Positions 7,715 through 14,615 of a DNA stretch of 15,127 bases are shown here, piece by piece. The first letter of the stretch is position 1. Every line of letters starts with the position of its first letter. This DNA is from Lachnospiraceae bacterium (lineage in GTDB: Bacteria; Bacillota; Clostridia; Lachnospirales; Lachnospiraceae). Location of the stretch: NCBI GenBank assembly GCA_024695225.1, contig JAILIO010000019.1:1-15127 (forward strand), written 5' to 3'. The position numbers were made by a program, and so were the translations under genes. The notes beneath the pieces are model-generated. The model ran no database searches, had not been told where the DNA came from, and was given only the letters and a program-made list of their open reading frames with translations.

Positions 7715-8819
7715 CGTTTATCTCCTCTCCCTTTACTGATTTTTTGGCAGTTGAACCTCTGCCTATCCTGTGTATGATTATGCAGTTAGGCCTGGGCACT
7801 TTTATGGCAGGCCCGTTCATCATTATCACTCCCTTGTCCATATCCACCTTGAAAAGAGTCATGGTCTCAGATTCATGGTTTACGGACACCAGGTGTTTAT
7901 TGTCCGGATACAAAATGGCATCCTTTGGATATTCCCCGCTTATGGGCAGGCAGAACATTTTCTTGAGTGTGCCGTCGTTTCTGTCGATCTTGAAGGCCAC
8001 CACCGAATTGTCTCCCGCATTTGAACTGATTATATAATTACAATCCCTTGACAGGTTTAAGGCGCTGGTCGCGCACACTGAAGAATGGTACTCGTTCAGC
8101 GTGGATACGGACTGTATCCTTTCAAATTCCGGGATCCCGTTCTTCTCTTCGTATGAATACACATCTATTGCGTTCTTTTTTTCCTGAACGATATATACAA
8201 ACCTTCCGTCCACGGAGATCTTTATATGGCGGGGGCCGGAATTCTGATCGCTCCTGATGATATCCACAGGCTCCAGTTTCCCCTTATCCGAATGGAATCT
8301 GTAAACGTAAGTATAATCGGTGCCCAGATCTGCCGCCAGCAGGTATTTATTATCCCTGGTCATCTTCACGCATGTCACATGTGGTCTGAAGGTGCTCTCC
8401 CCTATGGAGCCGATGCCTTTGTGGAATATCTCGTCGGTGATCTCCCCGACGGACCCGTCACTTTTCAGCTTCAGCACCGTTATCTTTCCGTCATGAAATC
8501 CCCCGGTGAAGAGAAATCTGTCATTGTAATCGGTTGAAAGATAACATCCCCTCATTCCGTTTATGGGGACTGTGCCTCCCAGCTGGGTCAGACTTCCGTC
8601 CGCAGACAGCTTATAGGCCTCCACCCCCATATCCGTGATGGAATAAAGGATCTTCCTGTTATGTGAGATCGATATGTAGGAAGAATTGGTGATGGGAATG
8701 GTCTGCTTGGCAGTCATCCTGCCGTTCTTCACATCCACATCAAATGTCCTGATACCGTAGGGCTCGCTCTCCCCCATGGTGTAGGATGATACATAAGCCA
8801 CGAATTTGTCTTCTGCCAT
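7707..8819 (-). CDS. Lactonase-family beta-propeller protein (YkgB/Pgl-like)
   Basis: A 370-residue protein of the seven-bladed beta-propeller lactonase family, which includes the E. coli-type 6-phosphogluconolactonase. It begins FVAYVSSYTMGESEPYGI, matching the typical Y-V-x-x-Y-T opening, and shows repeated blade motifs such as SHNRKILYSI, TRDNKYLLAADLGTDYTYVY, SVDGRFVYIVQ and SRDCNYIISSNAGDNSVVAFK. SGPRHI is the family's usual mid-protein mark. No signal peptide is seen, so it is cytoplasmic. The C-terminal tail (GRGSTAKKSVKGEEINDE) is short and charged and carries the ribosome site of the next gene. Many family members have unknown substrates, and no glucose-6-phosphate dehydrogenase gene is nearby, so a pentose-phosphate role is only possible. 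An AAGGAAGG site before the ATG supports the start. Confidence 0.88.
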   Translation of the reverse strand: MAEDKFVAYVSSYTMGESEPYGIRTFDVDVKNGRMTAKQTIPITNSSYISISHNRKILYSITDMGVEAYKLSADGSLTQLGGTVPINGMRGCYLSTDYNDRFLFTGGFHDGKITVLKLKSDGSVGEITDEIFHKGIGSIGESTFRPHVTCVKMTRDNKYLLAADLGTDYTYVYRFHSDKGKLEPVDIIRSDQNSGPRHIKISVDGRFVYIVQEKKNAIDVYSYEEKNGIPEFERIQSVSTLNEYHSSVCATSALNLSRDCNYIISSNAGDNSVVAFKIDRNDGTLKKMFCLPISGEYPKDAILYPDNKHLVSVNHESETMTLFKVDMDKGVIMMNGPAIKVPRPNCIIIHRIGRGSTAKKSVKGEEINDE

Positions 8820-8830
8820 TTTTCGTCCTT

Positions 8831-8914
8831 CCTTCTGCGACAGTCCCGTATGCTACAAACCTTCTGTGACAGTCCCTCTGCGACACCAAAGTCCACACTT
8901 CAGCGACAACAGTC
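8831..8914. repeat. Repeated CCTTCTG(C/T)GACAGTCCC element in the lactonase leader
   Basis: The 17-bp element occurs at 8831-8847 and 8860-8876, 29 bp apart with one mismatch. Shorter relatives lie at 8875-8885 (CCTCTGCGACA) and about 8897-8914 (CTTCAGCGACAACAGTC). Read on the transcribed strand each element ends in CAGAAGG, and the copy nearest the gene runs into the ribosome-binding site AAGGAAGG. The elements sit between the predicted promoter and the start codon. Confidence 0.7.
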
Positions 8915-8917
8915 TGA

Positions 8918-8946
8918 ATGATATGGAAAAGCCCCGTTTCATTCAA
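8918..8946 (-). promoter_or_regulatory. Probable sigma-A promoter for the lactonase-pnp-deaminase unit
   Basis: On the minus strand the sequence shows TTGAAT (8941-8946), a 17-nt spacer, and TATCAT (8918-8923), matching the consensus at 4 of 6 and 5 of 6 positions. It lies just past the terminator of the ilv unit and about 100 nt before the next start codon, where a new promoter is needed. Confidence 0.65.
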
Positions 8947-8977
8947 GTTCTCATTTCAATGCTTCTGTCCCGTAAAT

Positions 8978-9010
8978 AAAAACCGACTCCCCGAAGTATC
9001 CTCCGGGGAG
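8978..9010 (-). terminator. Intrinsic terminator of the gpmA-ilv unit
   Basis: On the minus strand a 10-bp GC-rich stem, CTCCCCGGAG against CTTCGGGGAG with one G-U pair and a GATA loop, is followed after four bases by TTTTTATTT. The stem arms are 9001-9010 and 8987-8996; the T run corresponds to 8978-8982. It lies about 210 nt beyond the ilvC stop codon, so the transcript has a long 3' untranslated region. Confidence 0.9.
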
Positions 9011-9220
9011 CCTGTAAGCTGTAAGGTTTATTGCTTTGATCGCATGTCTTCCGGTCTGTTCTCCGACTGCAGCCTGATATCCGGGCATCCTGTCTCATAC
9101 TGCCTGTCTGCCCCGGGATCTATCTGTTCGCACGCTTCCAAGGTTCTTCAGTCTGTACGCCCCGGGATCTATCTGCCTGTATCCTGTTTCTCCAGTCAGT
9201 CAGCTGGCCTGCTCCCCGTA
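9011..9220. repeat. ilvC 3' untranslated region with a duplicated 17-bp element
   Basis: This 210-nt stretch between the ilvC stop and its terminator holds no convincing gene. The 17-mer GCCCCGGGATCTATCTG occurs exactly twice, at 9110-9126 and 9159-9175, 49 bp apart, with further similarity upstream of each (CTGTCT/CTGTAC). A weaker relative containing CCGGGCATCCTGTCT lies near 9091. The CCCGGG core is self-complementary, so each copy could form or join a stem in the RNA. Confidence 0.65.
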
Positions 9221-10240
9221 TCAGTTGTTGATAAGCTTGTCGCTTTCCTTGTTCCAGCTGTAGAGTGATCTGATCTGCTCTCCAACCTTCTCGCAGGAAT
9301 GATTTGCAGCCTTCTCTCTCATCATGCGGAACTGCACCTGGCCGTTCTTCATATCCTGAAGGAAGTAACTTGCAAATGTGCCGTCCTGGATATCGGAGAG
9401 GATCTTCTTCATGGATTTCCTGGTCTCCTCTGTCACGAGCTTGGGACCTGTGACATAATCACCGAACTCAGCGGTATTTGAGATTGAGTATCTCATCCCT
9501 GCAAAGCCTGACTGGTAAATGAGGTCAACGATCAGCTTCATCTCGTGTATGCACTCGAAATATGCGTTCCTGGGATCGTAACCTGCTTCCACAAGGGTGT
9601 CGAAACCTGCCTGCATAAGAGCGCAGACACCGCCGCAGAGAACGGCCTGCTCACCGAAGAGATCGGTTTCCGTCTCGGTCTTGAAGGTGGTCTCCAGTAT
9701 ACCTGCCCTTGCGCCGCCGATGGCTGCTCCATAAGCGAGAGCCTTGTCAAGAGCCTTTCCGGTTGCATCCTGATGCACAGCAACAAGCATGGGAGTTCCC
9801 TTACCTTCCTGGTACTCAGATCTCACAGTATGACCGGGAGCCTTGGGAGCGATCATGGTTACGTCCACATCCGCAGGGGGCTTGATCAATCCGTAGTGGA
9901 TGTTGAAACCGTGGGCAAACATGAGCATATCTCCCGCCTTAAGGTTGGGAGCGATGTCCTTGTTGTACATATCTGCCTGAAGCTCATCATTTATAAGGAT
10001 CATGATGACATCAGACTTTTTGGCAGCTTCTGCGGCGGTGTATACCGTCACGCCCTGCTCTTCTGCCTTCTTCCATGATTTTGACCCCTCATAGAGTCCA
10101 ACACAGACATCCATACCGGATTCCTTGAGGTTGAGCGCATGTGCATGCCCCTGGCTGCCGTAGCCTATTATGGCTATCTTCTTGCCCTCAAGATATGAGG
10201 AATCACAATCCTTCGCGTAAAAAATCCTGTTCTCTGCCAT
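9221..10240 (-). CDS. ilvC: Ketol-acid reductoisomerase
   Basis: Converts acetolactate or acetohydroxybutyrate to the dihydroxy acid, the second common step of branched-chain amino acid synthesis, using Mg2+ and NAD(P)H. At 339 residues it is the short class I form. The Rossmann motif GYGSQGHAHA starts at residue 26. The metal and substrate region is visible as ETETDLFGEQAVLCGG, then ECIHEMKLIVDLIY and YSISNTAEFGDY, covering the usual D/E/E/E/S ligand set; FAHGF carries the conserved histidine. The cofactor loop reads GLYEGSKSW, where many class I enzymes have GLR. An AAGGAGG site lies about 10 nt before the ATG, 32 nt after the second small-subunit gene. It is the last gene before the terminator at 8978-9010. 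Confidence 0.98.
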   Translation of the reverse strand: MAENRIFYAKDCDSSYLEGKKIAIIGYGSQGHAHALNLKESGMDVCVGLYEGSKSWKKAEEQGVTVYTAAEAAKKSDVIMILINDELQADMYNKDIAPNLKAGDMLMFAHGFNIHYGLIKPPADVDVTMIAPKAPGHTVRSEYQEGKGTPMLVAVHQDATGKALDKALAYGAAIGGARAGILETTFKTETETDLFGEQAVLCGGVCALMQAGFDTLVEAGYDPRNAYFECIHEMKLIVDLIYQSGFAGMRYSISNTAEFGDYVTGPKLVTEETRKSMKKILSDIQDGTFASYFLQDMKNGQVQFRMMREKAANHSCEKVGEQIRSLYSWNKESDKLINN

Positions 10241-10272
10241 CTTTAATTATCCTCCTTAAACAATTGATCTCG

Positions 10273-10773
10273 TTAATCGAGATAGGTAACGTTTGAAATA
10301 CCTCTTCCAAGCCCTGTGACGCCGGTCCTGGCCAGTTCCAGGATCTCATATCCGTCCAGCAGGGAAATAAAGGCCTCTATCTTGTCCTGTTTGCCGGTGA
10401 GTTCCACCACCAGACTCTCAGGACCCACATCGATTATATTTGCTCTGAATACATCCGCAATGGTGATGACGCCCTGCCTGTCCCCGGCAGAGACCCTGAC
10501 CTTTACCAGCACCAGTTCCCTGTAGACGGAATCGGAAGGCTCAAGCACCTTTATATCCCGGACATCCACCAGCTTTGCCACCTGGTTTTTGATCTGTTCG
10601 ATGATCTCGTCATCTCCCGTGGTCACGATGGTGATCCTGGTGAATTTGGGATCCGCAGTGACTCCGGCTGTGATGCTTTCGATATTGTATCCTCTGCGGG
10701 CAAAGAGACCGGATATCCTGGAAAGCACACCGGAAGTATTGTCCACCAAAAGCTGTAAGACTTTATTGTTCAT
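10273..10773 (-). CDS. ilvN: Acetolactate synthase small (regulatory) subunit, second copy
   Basis: A 166-residue regulatory subunit of acetohydroxyacid synthase. The N-terminal ACT domain (about 1-75) has the family pattern LVDNTSGVLSRISGLFARRG followed by YNIESI, which forms the valine-binding dimer site. The C-terminal domain (about 80-160) ends with ELARTGVTGLGRG, normal for the family. Of the two small subunits here this one is closer to the usual IlvN/IlvH pattern, including the GLGRG end. The ATG has a GGAGA site about 10 nt upstream. It lies 92 nt after the first small-subunit gene and 32 nt before ilvC. The protein presumably activates IlvB and confers feedback control by valine; which of the two copies does this cannot be read from sequence. 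Confidence 0.95.
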   Translation of the reverse strand: MNNKVLQLLVDNTSGVLSRISGLFARRGYNIESITAGVTADPKFTRITIVTTGDDEIIEQIKNQVAKLVDVRDIKVLEPSDSVYRELVLVKVRVSAGDRQGVITIADVFRANIIDVGPESLVVELTGKQDKIEAFISLLDGYEILELARTGVTGLGRGISNVTYLD

Positions 10774-10865
10774 TGTAGTTTATCTCCGAAAAATTTACGT
10801 TAAAGTGATCCCGGGCAAAACTTTTCGCCGGTCCCCAGTCAGACCTGTCCCGGCCTGTCATGTTC

Positions 10866-11345
10866 TCAGTTAAAGCACCTGGGAAGAGCCAGCATTCCCG
10901 TCCGCGCAACCTCTATTATACCCACAGGCTGCAGCATGTGTATCAAAAGGCTTGTCCTGTCCGGTGAATCACACATCTGTATGATCATCTGACTCTTTGA
11001 CATATCCACTATCTTCGCATCCATTATGGTGCATACATCCATTATCTCATGCCTGGTGTTCTGACTGTAATGCACCTTCACCAGCATGAGTTCACAGTTC
11101 ACCGACTCGTTTTCTGCAAAAGTCCTGACCTTGATGATATCCAGTTTCTTGTTCAGCTGTTTTTCGATCTGTGTGAGGGTGTGTTCATCACCGCTGGACA
11201 CGATGGTCATACTGGACACTCCGGGTTCCCCGGTCTCCCCCACCACCAGCGAATCGATGTTGAAGGCACGCCGTCTGAAGAGGGATGCTATCTTCGCGAG
11301 CACGCCGGATCTGTTCTCAACAGATATGGAATAAATTCTCTTCAA
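10866..11345 (-). CDS. Acetolactate synthase small subunit, first copy (divergent)
   Basis: A second ACT-domain protein of the acetolactate synthase small-subunit family, directly after ilvB. I place the start at the TTG at 11345, giving 159 residues beginning MKRIYSISVENRSGVLAKIA. A perfect AAGGAGG lies 8 nt upstream of it, and the product then matches the family's N-terminus; the in-frame TTG at 11366 would overlap ilvB and leave the Shine-Dalgarno inside the gene. The ACT domain (NRSGVLAKIASLFRRRAFNID) is well kept. The C-terminal half is diverged from the other copy (CTIMDAKIVDMSKSQMIIQM) and ends EVARTGMLALPRCFN, not in GLGRG. It may form homodimers or mixed assemblies with IlvB and the other subunit, or bind a different ligand. 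The gap to the next gene is 92 nt. Confidence 0.9.
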   Translation of the reverse strand: MKRIYSISVENRSGVLAKIASLFRRRAFNIDSLVVGETGEPGVSSMTIVSSGDEHTLTQIEKQLNKKLDIIKVRTFAENESVNCELMLVKVHYSQNTRHEIMDVCTIMDAKIVDMSKSQMIIQMCDSPDRTSLLIHMLQPVGIIEVARTGMLALPRCFN

Positions 11346-11353
11346 GCCGCCAG

Positions 11354-11360
11354 CCTCCTT
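11354..11360 (-). promoter_or_regulatory. Ribosome-binding site that fixes the TTG start of the first small-subunit gene
   Basis: The minus-strand heptamer AAGGAGG overlaps the ilvB stop codon and lies 8 nt before the TTG at 11345. It is the strongest Shine-Dalgarno in the ilv block and supports reinitiation by ribosomes finishing ilvB. Confidence 0.85.
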
Positions 11361-12978
11361 ATACAAGTGCCTCAGGGTCCAGGATGCACTCCATTATGGC
11401 TGCATCGTTTCCTGCGAGGAATTCGTCCACTGCACCCCGGGCTCCGTCCATATTCTCCAGTTTCAGATATCTGATGCCGTAGGCCTCCGCCAGCTTTCCT
11501 ATATCCGGTCCTCCTGACAGTTCCACTGCGCTCAGCCTGTCATGGTAATGATAATGCTGGTATTCACGGACCATGCCAAGCCTTGTATTGTTGAGCACAA
11601 CCACCTTCACGGGAGCTTTTGTCTGCATCATGGTGGAAAGCTCACACATGCACATATGAAAGGCCCCGTCTCCGCAGATGGATACGATCTGCCTGCCGGA
11701 TGATGCTTTCCTGGCCCCTATGGCTGCAGGAAGGGAATAGCCCATGGTACCCATCCCTCCGCTTGTGAGGAATCTGGTACCCTCTTTAACCTTGGCATGA
11801 TTGCATGCCCATATCTGATTCTGGCCCACATCCACTGTGATGATGGATTTTTCCTTCATACAGGATGTGAGAAGCTCCAGGAATTCGGCAGCATCCACAT
11901 AATCCTTGTTCTTCTCCCGTTTCCTGCCCATCGACTCCCTGTATCCCTCAAGAGTCCTGAGCCATTCCGATGTGTCAGGGACCTTTATATCCTCCCCTGC
12001 CATCTGTTTCAATATCTTTTTGGCATCTCCCACAAGAGGTATGGTGGGAACTGCATTCTTTCCTATCTCCGCTGTATCCGCATCGATATGGATCAAAGTC
12101 TTTCCGTCCGCCATTATCTCCGGCTGACTCACAGCCCTGTCCGCCGCCCTGGCTCCGATCATCATTATCAGATCTGACTCCGCAACGGCTTTATTTGCCC
12201 AGGGCACTCCGTTATTTCCCACCATCCCGAAGAAAAGCGGTGAATCACTGGGCATCACAGAGAGTCCCATCATGGTGGATACCACAGGGATCCCGTTCTT
12301 CTCTGCAAAATCTCTCAGATGTGACACTGCCCCCGCCAGGTGCACTCCGCCTCCGGCGTAGATCAGCGGTCTTTTAGCCTTTGAAAAAACTCCCGCCACT
12401 TTCTTTATCTGAACCGCGTGACCGCTTATGGTGGGCTTGTATGTGCGAAGCTGGACCTTTTCGGGATATTCGATATCACCGATCTCCGTGTTCTGCACAT
12501 CCACCGGGATATCTATGAGAACAGGTCCCCTTCTTCCGGAACCTGCTATATAGAACGCTTCCTTCATTATCCTGGGGATCTCCCGGGCATCAGTCACATA
12601 ATAGCTGTATTTGACAAAAGACTCCGCAGCACCGGTGACATCTGCCTCCTGAAAGACATCAGACCCGATCTGCTCGGATTCCACCTGACCGGTGATGCAG
12701 ACAAGGGGTATACTGTCCGCAAACGCAGTGGCAATGCCGGTGAGCAGGTTCAAAGCTCCGGGGCCGGAGGTTGCGACACACACACCCACACCGCCGTTTA
12801 TCCTTGCGTATCCGCTGGCGGCATGGGCGGCATTCTGCTCCGTTCTCACCAGCACAGTCTCGATGTCTGAATCCAAAAGAGAGTCAAAGAAGGGACAGAT
12901 CACCGCTCCCGGATATCCAAATATATGTTTTACGCCTTCATTTTCAAGGCATTTGACCATTGCTTCACAGCCAAGCAT
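11359..12978 (-). CDS. ilvB: Acetolactate synthase large (catalytic) subunit
   Basis: The thiamine-diphosphate enzyme that condenses two pyruvates to acetolactate, or pyruvate with 2-oxobutyrate, at the head of valine, leucine and isoleucine synthesis. With the ATG at 12978 it has 539 residues and starts MLGCEAMVKCLENEGVKHIF, as the family does; the open frame continues upstream to 13173 but that part is arginine-rich and overlaps the lipoprotein gene in another frame. Seen in order: catalytic E47 in VRTEQNAAHAASGYAR, the SGPG loop, IGSDVFQEAD of the biosynthetic FAD-binding type, and the ThDP motif GDG (436-438) to NN (463-464). The segment FGMVGNNGVPWAN replaces the more common GMLGMHG. A GGAGG lies 12 nt before the ATG, which follows the lipoprotein stop by one base, so translation is probably coupled. 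Confidence 0.96.
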   Translation of the reverse strand: MLGCEAMVKCLENEGVKHIFGYPGAVICPFFDSLLDSDIETVLVRTEQNAAHAASGYARINGGVGVCVATSGPGALNLLTGIATAFADSIPLVCITGQVESEQIGSDVFQEADVTGAAESFVKYSYYVTDAREIPRIMKEAFYIAGSGRRGPVLIDIPVDVQNTEIGDIEYPEKVQLRTYKPTISGHAVQIKKVAGVFSKAKRPLIYAGGGVHLAGAVSHLRDFAEKNGIPVVSTMMGLSVMPSDSPLFFGMVGNNGVPWANKAVAESDLIMMIGARAADRAVSQPEIMADGKTLIHIDADTAEIGKNAVPTIPLVGDAKKILKQMAGEDIKVPDTSEWLRTLEGYRESMGRKREKNKDYVDAAEFLELLTSCMKEKSIITVDVGQNQIWACNHAKVKEGTRFLTSGGMGTMGYSLPAAIGARKASSGRQIVSICGDGAFHMCMCELSTMMQTKAPVKVVVLNNTRLGMVREYQHYHYHDRLSAVELSGGPDIGKLAEAYGIRYLKLENMDGARGAVDEFLAGNDAAIMECILDPEALV

Positions 12979-12979
12979 T

Positions 12980-13690
12980 CTATTCTGTAACCTCCGCCGG
13001 GGGAACTGCCCCTGACTCCGCCGCTGCAGGCGCATTTCCTCCTGCACTGTCCGGCGCTCCATCTGTAACACCGGCTTCTCCATCGGAAGAAACCGGGTCC
13101 TGACTCCCGGGAGCCGCTGCGGTACTGCCCTCTGCCTGATCATCATCCTGATCTGTGGCAGTCTCAGTCTCATCCTGCAGTGCAGCCGTTCCTATGACTG
13201 CCTCCTGCTCTATGACTGTGGCATCCTCAGGCACATTTCCGTGGAGTATCTCAAGTATTGCGTTTATCCTTTTGTTTGCGCGCTCGTAATACTGTTTTGC
13301 GGTATCTGACATCTGTTCGTCAAAGGAGCCGTCCTCACCGTAAGCCTGATGCCAGTACTCCGCAGCAGTGTTCATATTCTCCGCCGCCTCGTCTGCAAGG
13401 CTCTCACAGGAAGAGAACTGTCCCGGCACCTCATAGCCCGCCATCTCGTTTATCAGTTCCCTGAGACCGTCGATCTCGGTGAGGAACTGTTGAGAAGCAT
13501 CCTCAGCCTGGGGATCTATGGCGTTTATGCTGTCATTGTAGGCTGCGGCCTGTATAAAGAACTGTTCCATCTCTTCCTTGTATTTCTCAAGAGATTCATC
13601 CTTCATACAGCCGGACAGCAAAGGCATCATCAGAATGATGATGAGGGCGCTTGCGATCAAACGGATATTCCGCATCTCTAAAAGCTTCAT
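12980..13690 (-). CDS. Putative lipoprotein with helical domain and acidic Ala/Gly/Pro/Ser tail
   Basis: I do not recognise a named family. From the ATG at 13690 it has 236 residues. The start MKLLEMRNIRLIASALIIIL is followed by the lipobox LLSGC with the lipidated cysteine at residue 28, so the protein should be anchored on the outer face of the membrane. Residues about 30-155 are charged and predicted helical (KYKEEMEQFF, FLTEIDGLRELINEM, AKQYYERANKRINAILEIL). The last 60-80 residues are low-complexity, rich in Ala, Gly, Ser, Pro, Glu and Asp, and probably disordered. The start is uncertain: TTG at 13702, ATG at 13690 and ATG at 13675 are all in frame with no strong ribosome site, and coupling to gpmA, which ends 15 nt before 13690, may drive translation. 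The stop is one base from the ilvB ATG. Confidence 0.75.
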   Translation of the reverse strand: MKLLEMRNIRLIASALIIILMMPLLSGCMKDESLEKYKEEMEQFFIQAAAYNDSINAIDPQAEDASQQFLTEIDGLRELINEMAGYEVPGQFSSCESLADEAAENMNTAAEYWHQAYGEDGSFDEQMSDTAKQYYERANKRINAILEILHGNVPEDATVIEQEAVIGTAALQDETETATDQDDDQAEGSTAAAPGSQDPVSSDGEAGVTDGAPDSAGGNAPAAAESGAVPPAEVTE

Positions 13691-13705
13691 GCCAAAGTTC
13701 AAAGA

Positions 13706-14449
13706 TTATTTAGCCTTGCCCTGATTTGCAACGCTTTCCATCTTTTTCCTGAGAGCTTCCTGATCGCCCAGATACCTCTTGGAAACAAGCTTCTGCTCAT
13801 CGTCAAGGGTATATACAAGGGGAACTCCTGTGGGGATGTTCACGCCTGCGATCTCCTCGTCGGAAAGGTTCTCAAAATATTTTACAAGAGCGCGAAGTGA
13901 GTTGCCGTGAGCAGCTATGATCACACGCTTGCCGGCCTTTATCTGGGGACGGATCTCCTCCTCATAGTAAGGCACCGTACGTGCAATGGTGTCCTTCAGT
14001 GACTCTGTAAGAGGAAGCTCTGCCTTGTCCACATTGCGGTACTGGGGAAGGCCTGCGGGATTCCTGTCGTCTGAGGGATCCAGCGCGGGAGGCTGAATGT
14101 CAAATGAACGCCTCCAGATCTTGACCTGATCCTCACCGTATTTGGCAGCTGTCTCGGACTTGTTCAGTCCCTGAAGTGCGCCGTAATGACGCTCATTCAG
14201 CTTCCAGCTCTTCACCACGGGAAGCCATGCTCTGTCCATCTCGTCCAGTGCAAGATAAAGGGTGTGTATGGCTCTCTTCAGATAGGATGTGTAGCAGAGA
14301 TCGAAATCAAAGCCCTCTGCCTTGAGAAGGCGTCCGCCCTCCGTTGCTTCCTTTCTGCCTGTATCGGACAGATCCACATCAGTCCATCCCGTGAACTTAT
14401 TCTCCAGATTCCAAGCGCTTTCACCATGTCTCAACAGTACGAGTTCCAT
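13706..14449 (-). CDS. gpmA: 2,3-bisphosphoglycerate-dependent phosphoglycerate mutase
   Basis: Interconverts 3- and 2-phosphoglycerate in glycolysis and gluconeogenesis. The 247-residue length matches the cofactor-dependent family. The phosphohistidine is H8 in LLRHGESAWN, followed by NKFTGWTDVDL. R59 (YLKRAIHT), E86 in KLNERHYGALQGLNK and the second histidine H181 in AAHGNSLRAL complete the active site. AGGATGGG lies a few bases before the ATG. It is the first gene after the promoter at 14582-14610 and lies directly ahead of the lipoprotein and ilv genes. It shifts flux towards pyruvate, the substrate of IlvB, though a functional reason for the linkage is inference. Confidence 0.97.
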   Translation of the reverse strand: MELVLLRHGESAWNLENKFTGWTDVDLSDTGRKEATEGGRLLKAEGFDFDLCYTSYLKRAIHTLYLALDEMDRAWLPVVKSWKLNERHYGALQGLNKSETAAKYGEDQVKIWRRSFDIQPPALDPSDDRNPAGLPQYRNVDKAELPLTESLKDTIARTVPYYEEEIRPQIKAGKRVIIAAHGNSLRALVKYFENLSDEEIAGVNIPTGVPLVYTLDDEQKLVSKRYLGDQEALRKKMESVANQGKAK

Positions 14450-14503
14450 ACTTTTCCCATCCTTTCTATAATCGCATTTTATGATCCATTGTCATCCGCA
14501 TGC

Positions 14504-14539
14504 CCGGTGATATGGCATACAGCCCTGTATCTGCGCCGG
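14504..14539 (-). promoter_or_regulatory. Imperfect inverted repeat in the gpmA leader
   Basis: A central perfect inverted repeat, ATACAGCCCTGTAT at 14517-14530, is flanked by GGC/GCC-type pairs and outer CCGG arms at 14504-14507 and 14536-14539. In the gpmA transcript it could form a hairpin about 35 nt from the 5' end. No T run follows, so it is not a terminator. It could equally be a protein-binding site between the divergent genes. Confidence 0.35.
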
Positions 14540-14581
14540 TTCCGCATACCAAAAACACACCCGGCTCCGGGCGCTTTGTAT

Positions 14582-14610
14582 AGTATATATTCACAACGCG
14601 TTTCCGTCAA
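14582..14610 (-). promoter_or_regulatory. Strong sigma-A promoter for the gpmA-ilv unit
   Basis: On the minus strand TTGACG (14605-14610) is separated by exactly 17 nt from TATACT (14582-14587). Both boxes match the consensus at 5 of 6 positions. Transcription should start near 14575, giving a leader of about 125 nt before gpmA. Confidence 0.8.
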
Positions 14611-14615
14611 ACATC

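Noticed and set aside
8918..9268. Plus-strand open frame of 116 codons
   Set aside because: It runs across the terminator, the repeat-bearing untranslated region and the ilvC end, and lacks a ribosome site and family-like sequence.
12979..13173. N-terminal extension of ilvB upstream of 12978
   Set aside because: The extra 65 residues are arginine-rich, overlap the lipoprotein gene in another frame, and the family N-terminus begins exactly at the ATG at 12978.
14551..14572. CCCGGAGCCGGG followed by a T run as a minus-strand terminator
   Set aside because: The stem is only about 4 bp with a tetraloop, and it overlaps the predicted transcript start, so nothing is available to terminate.
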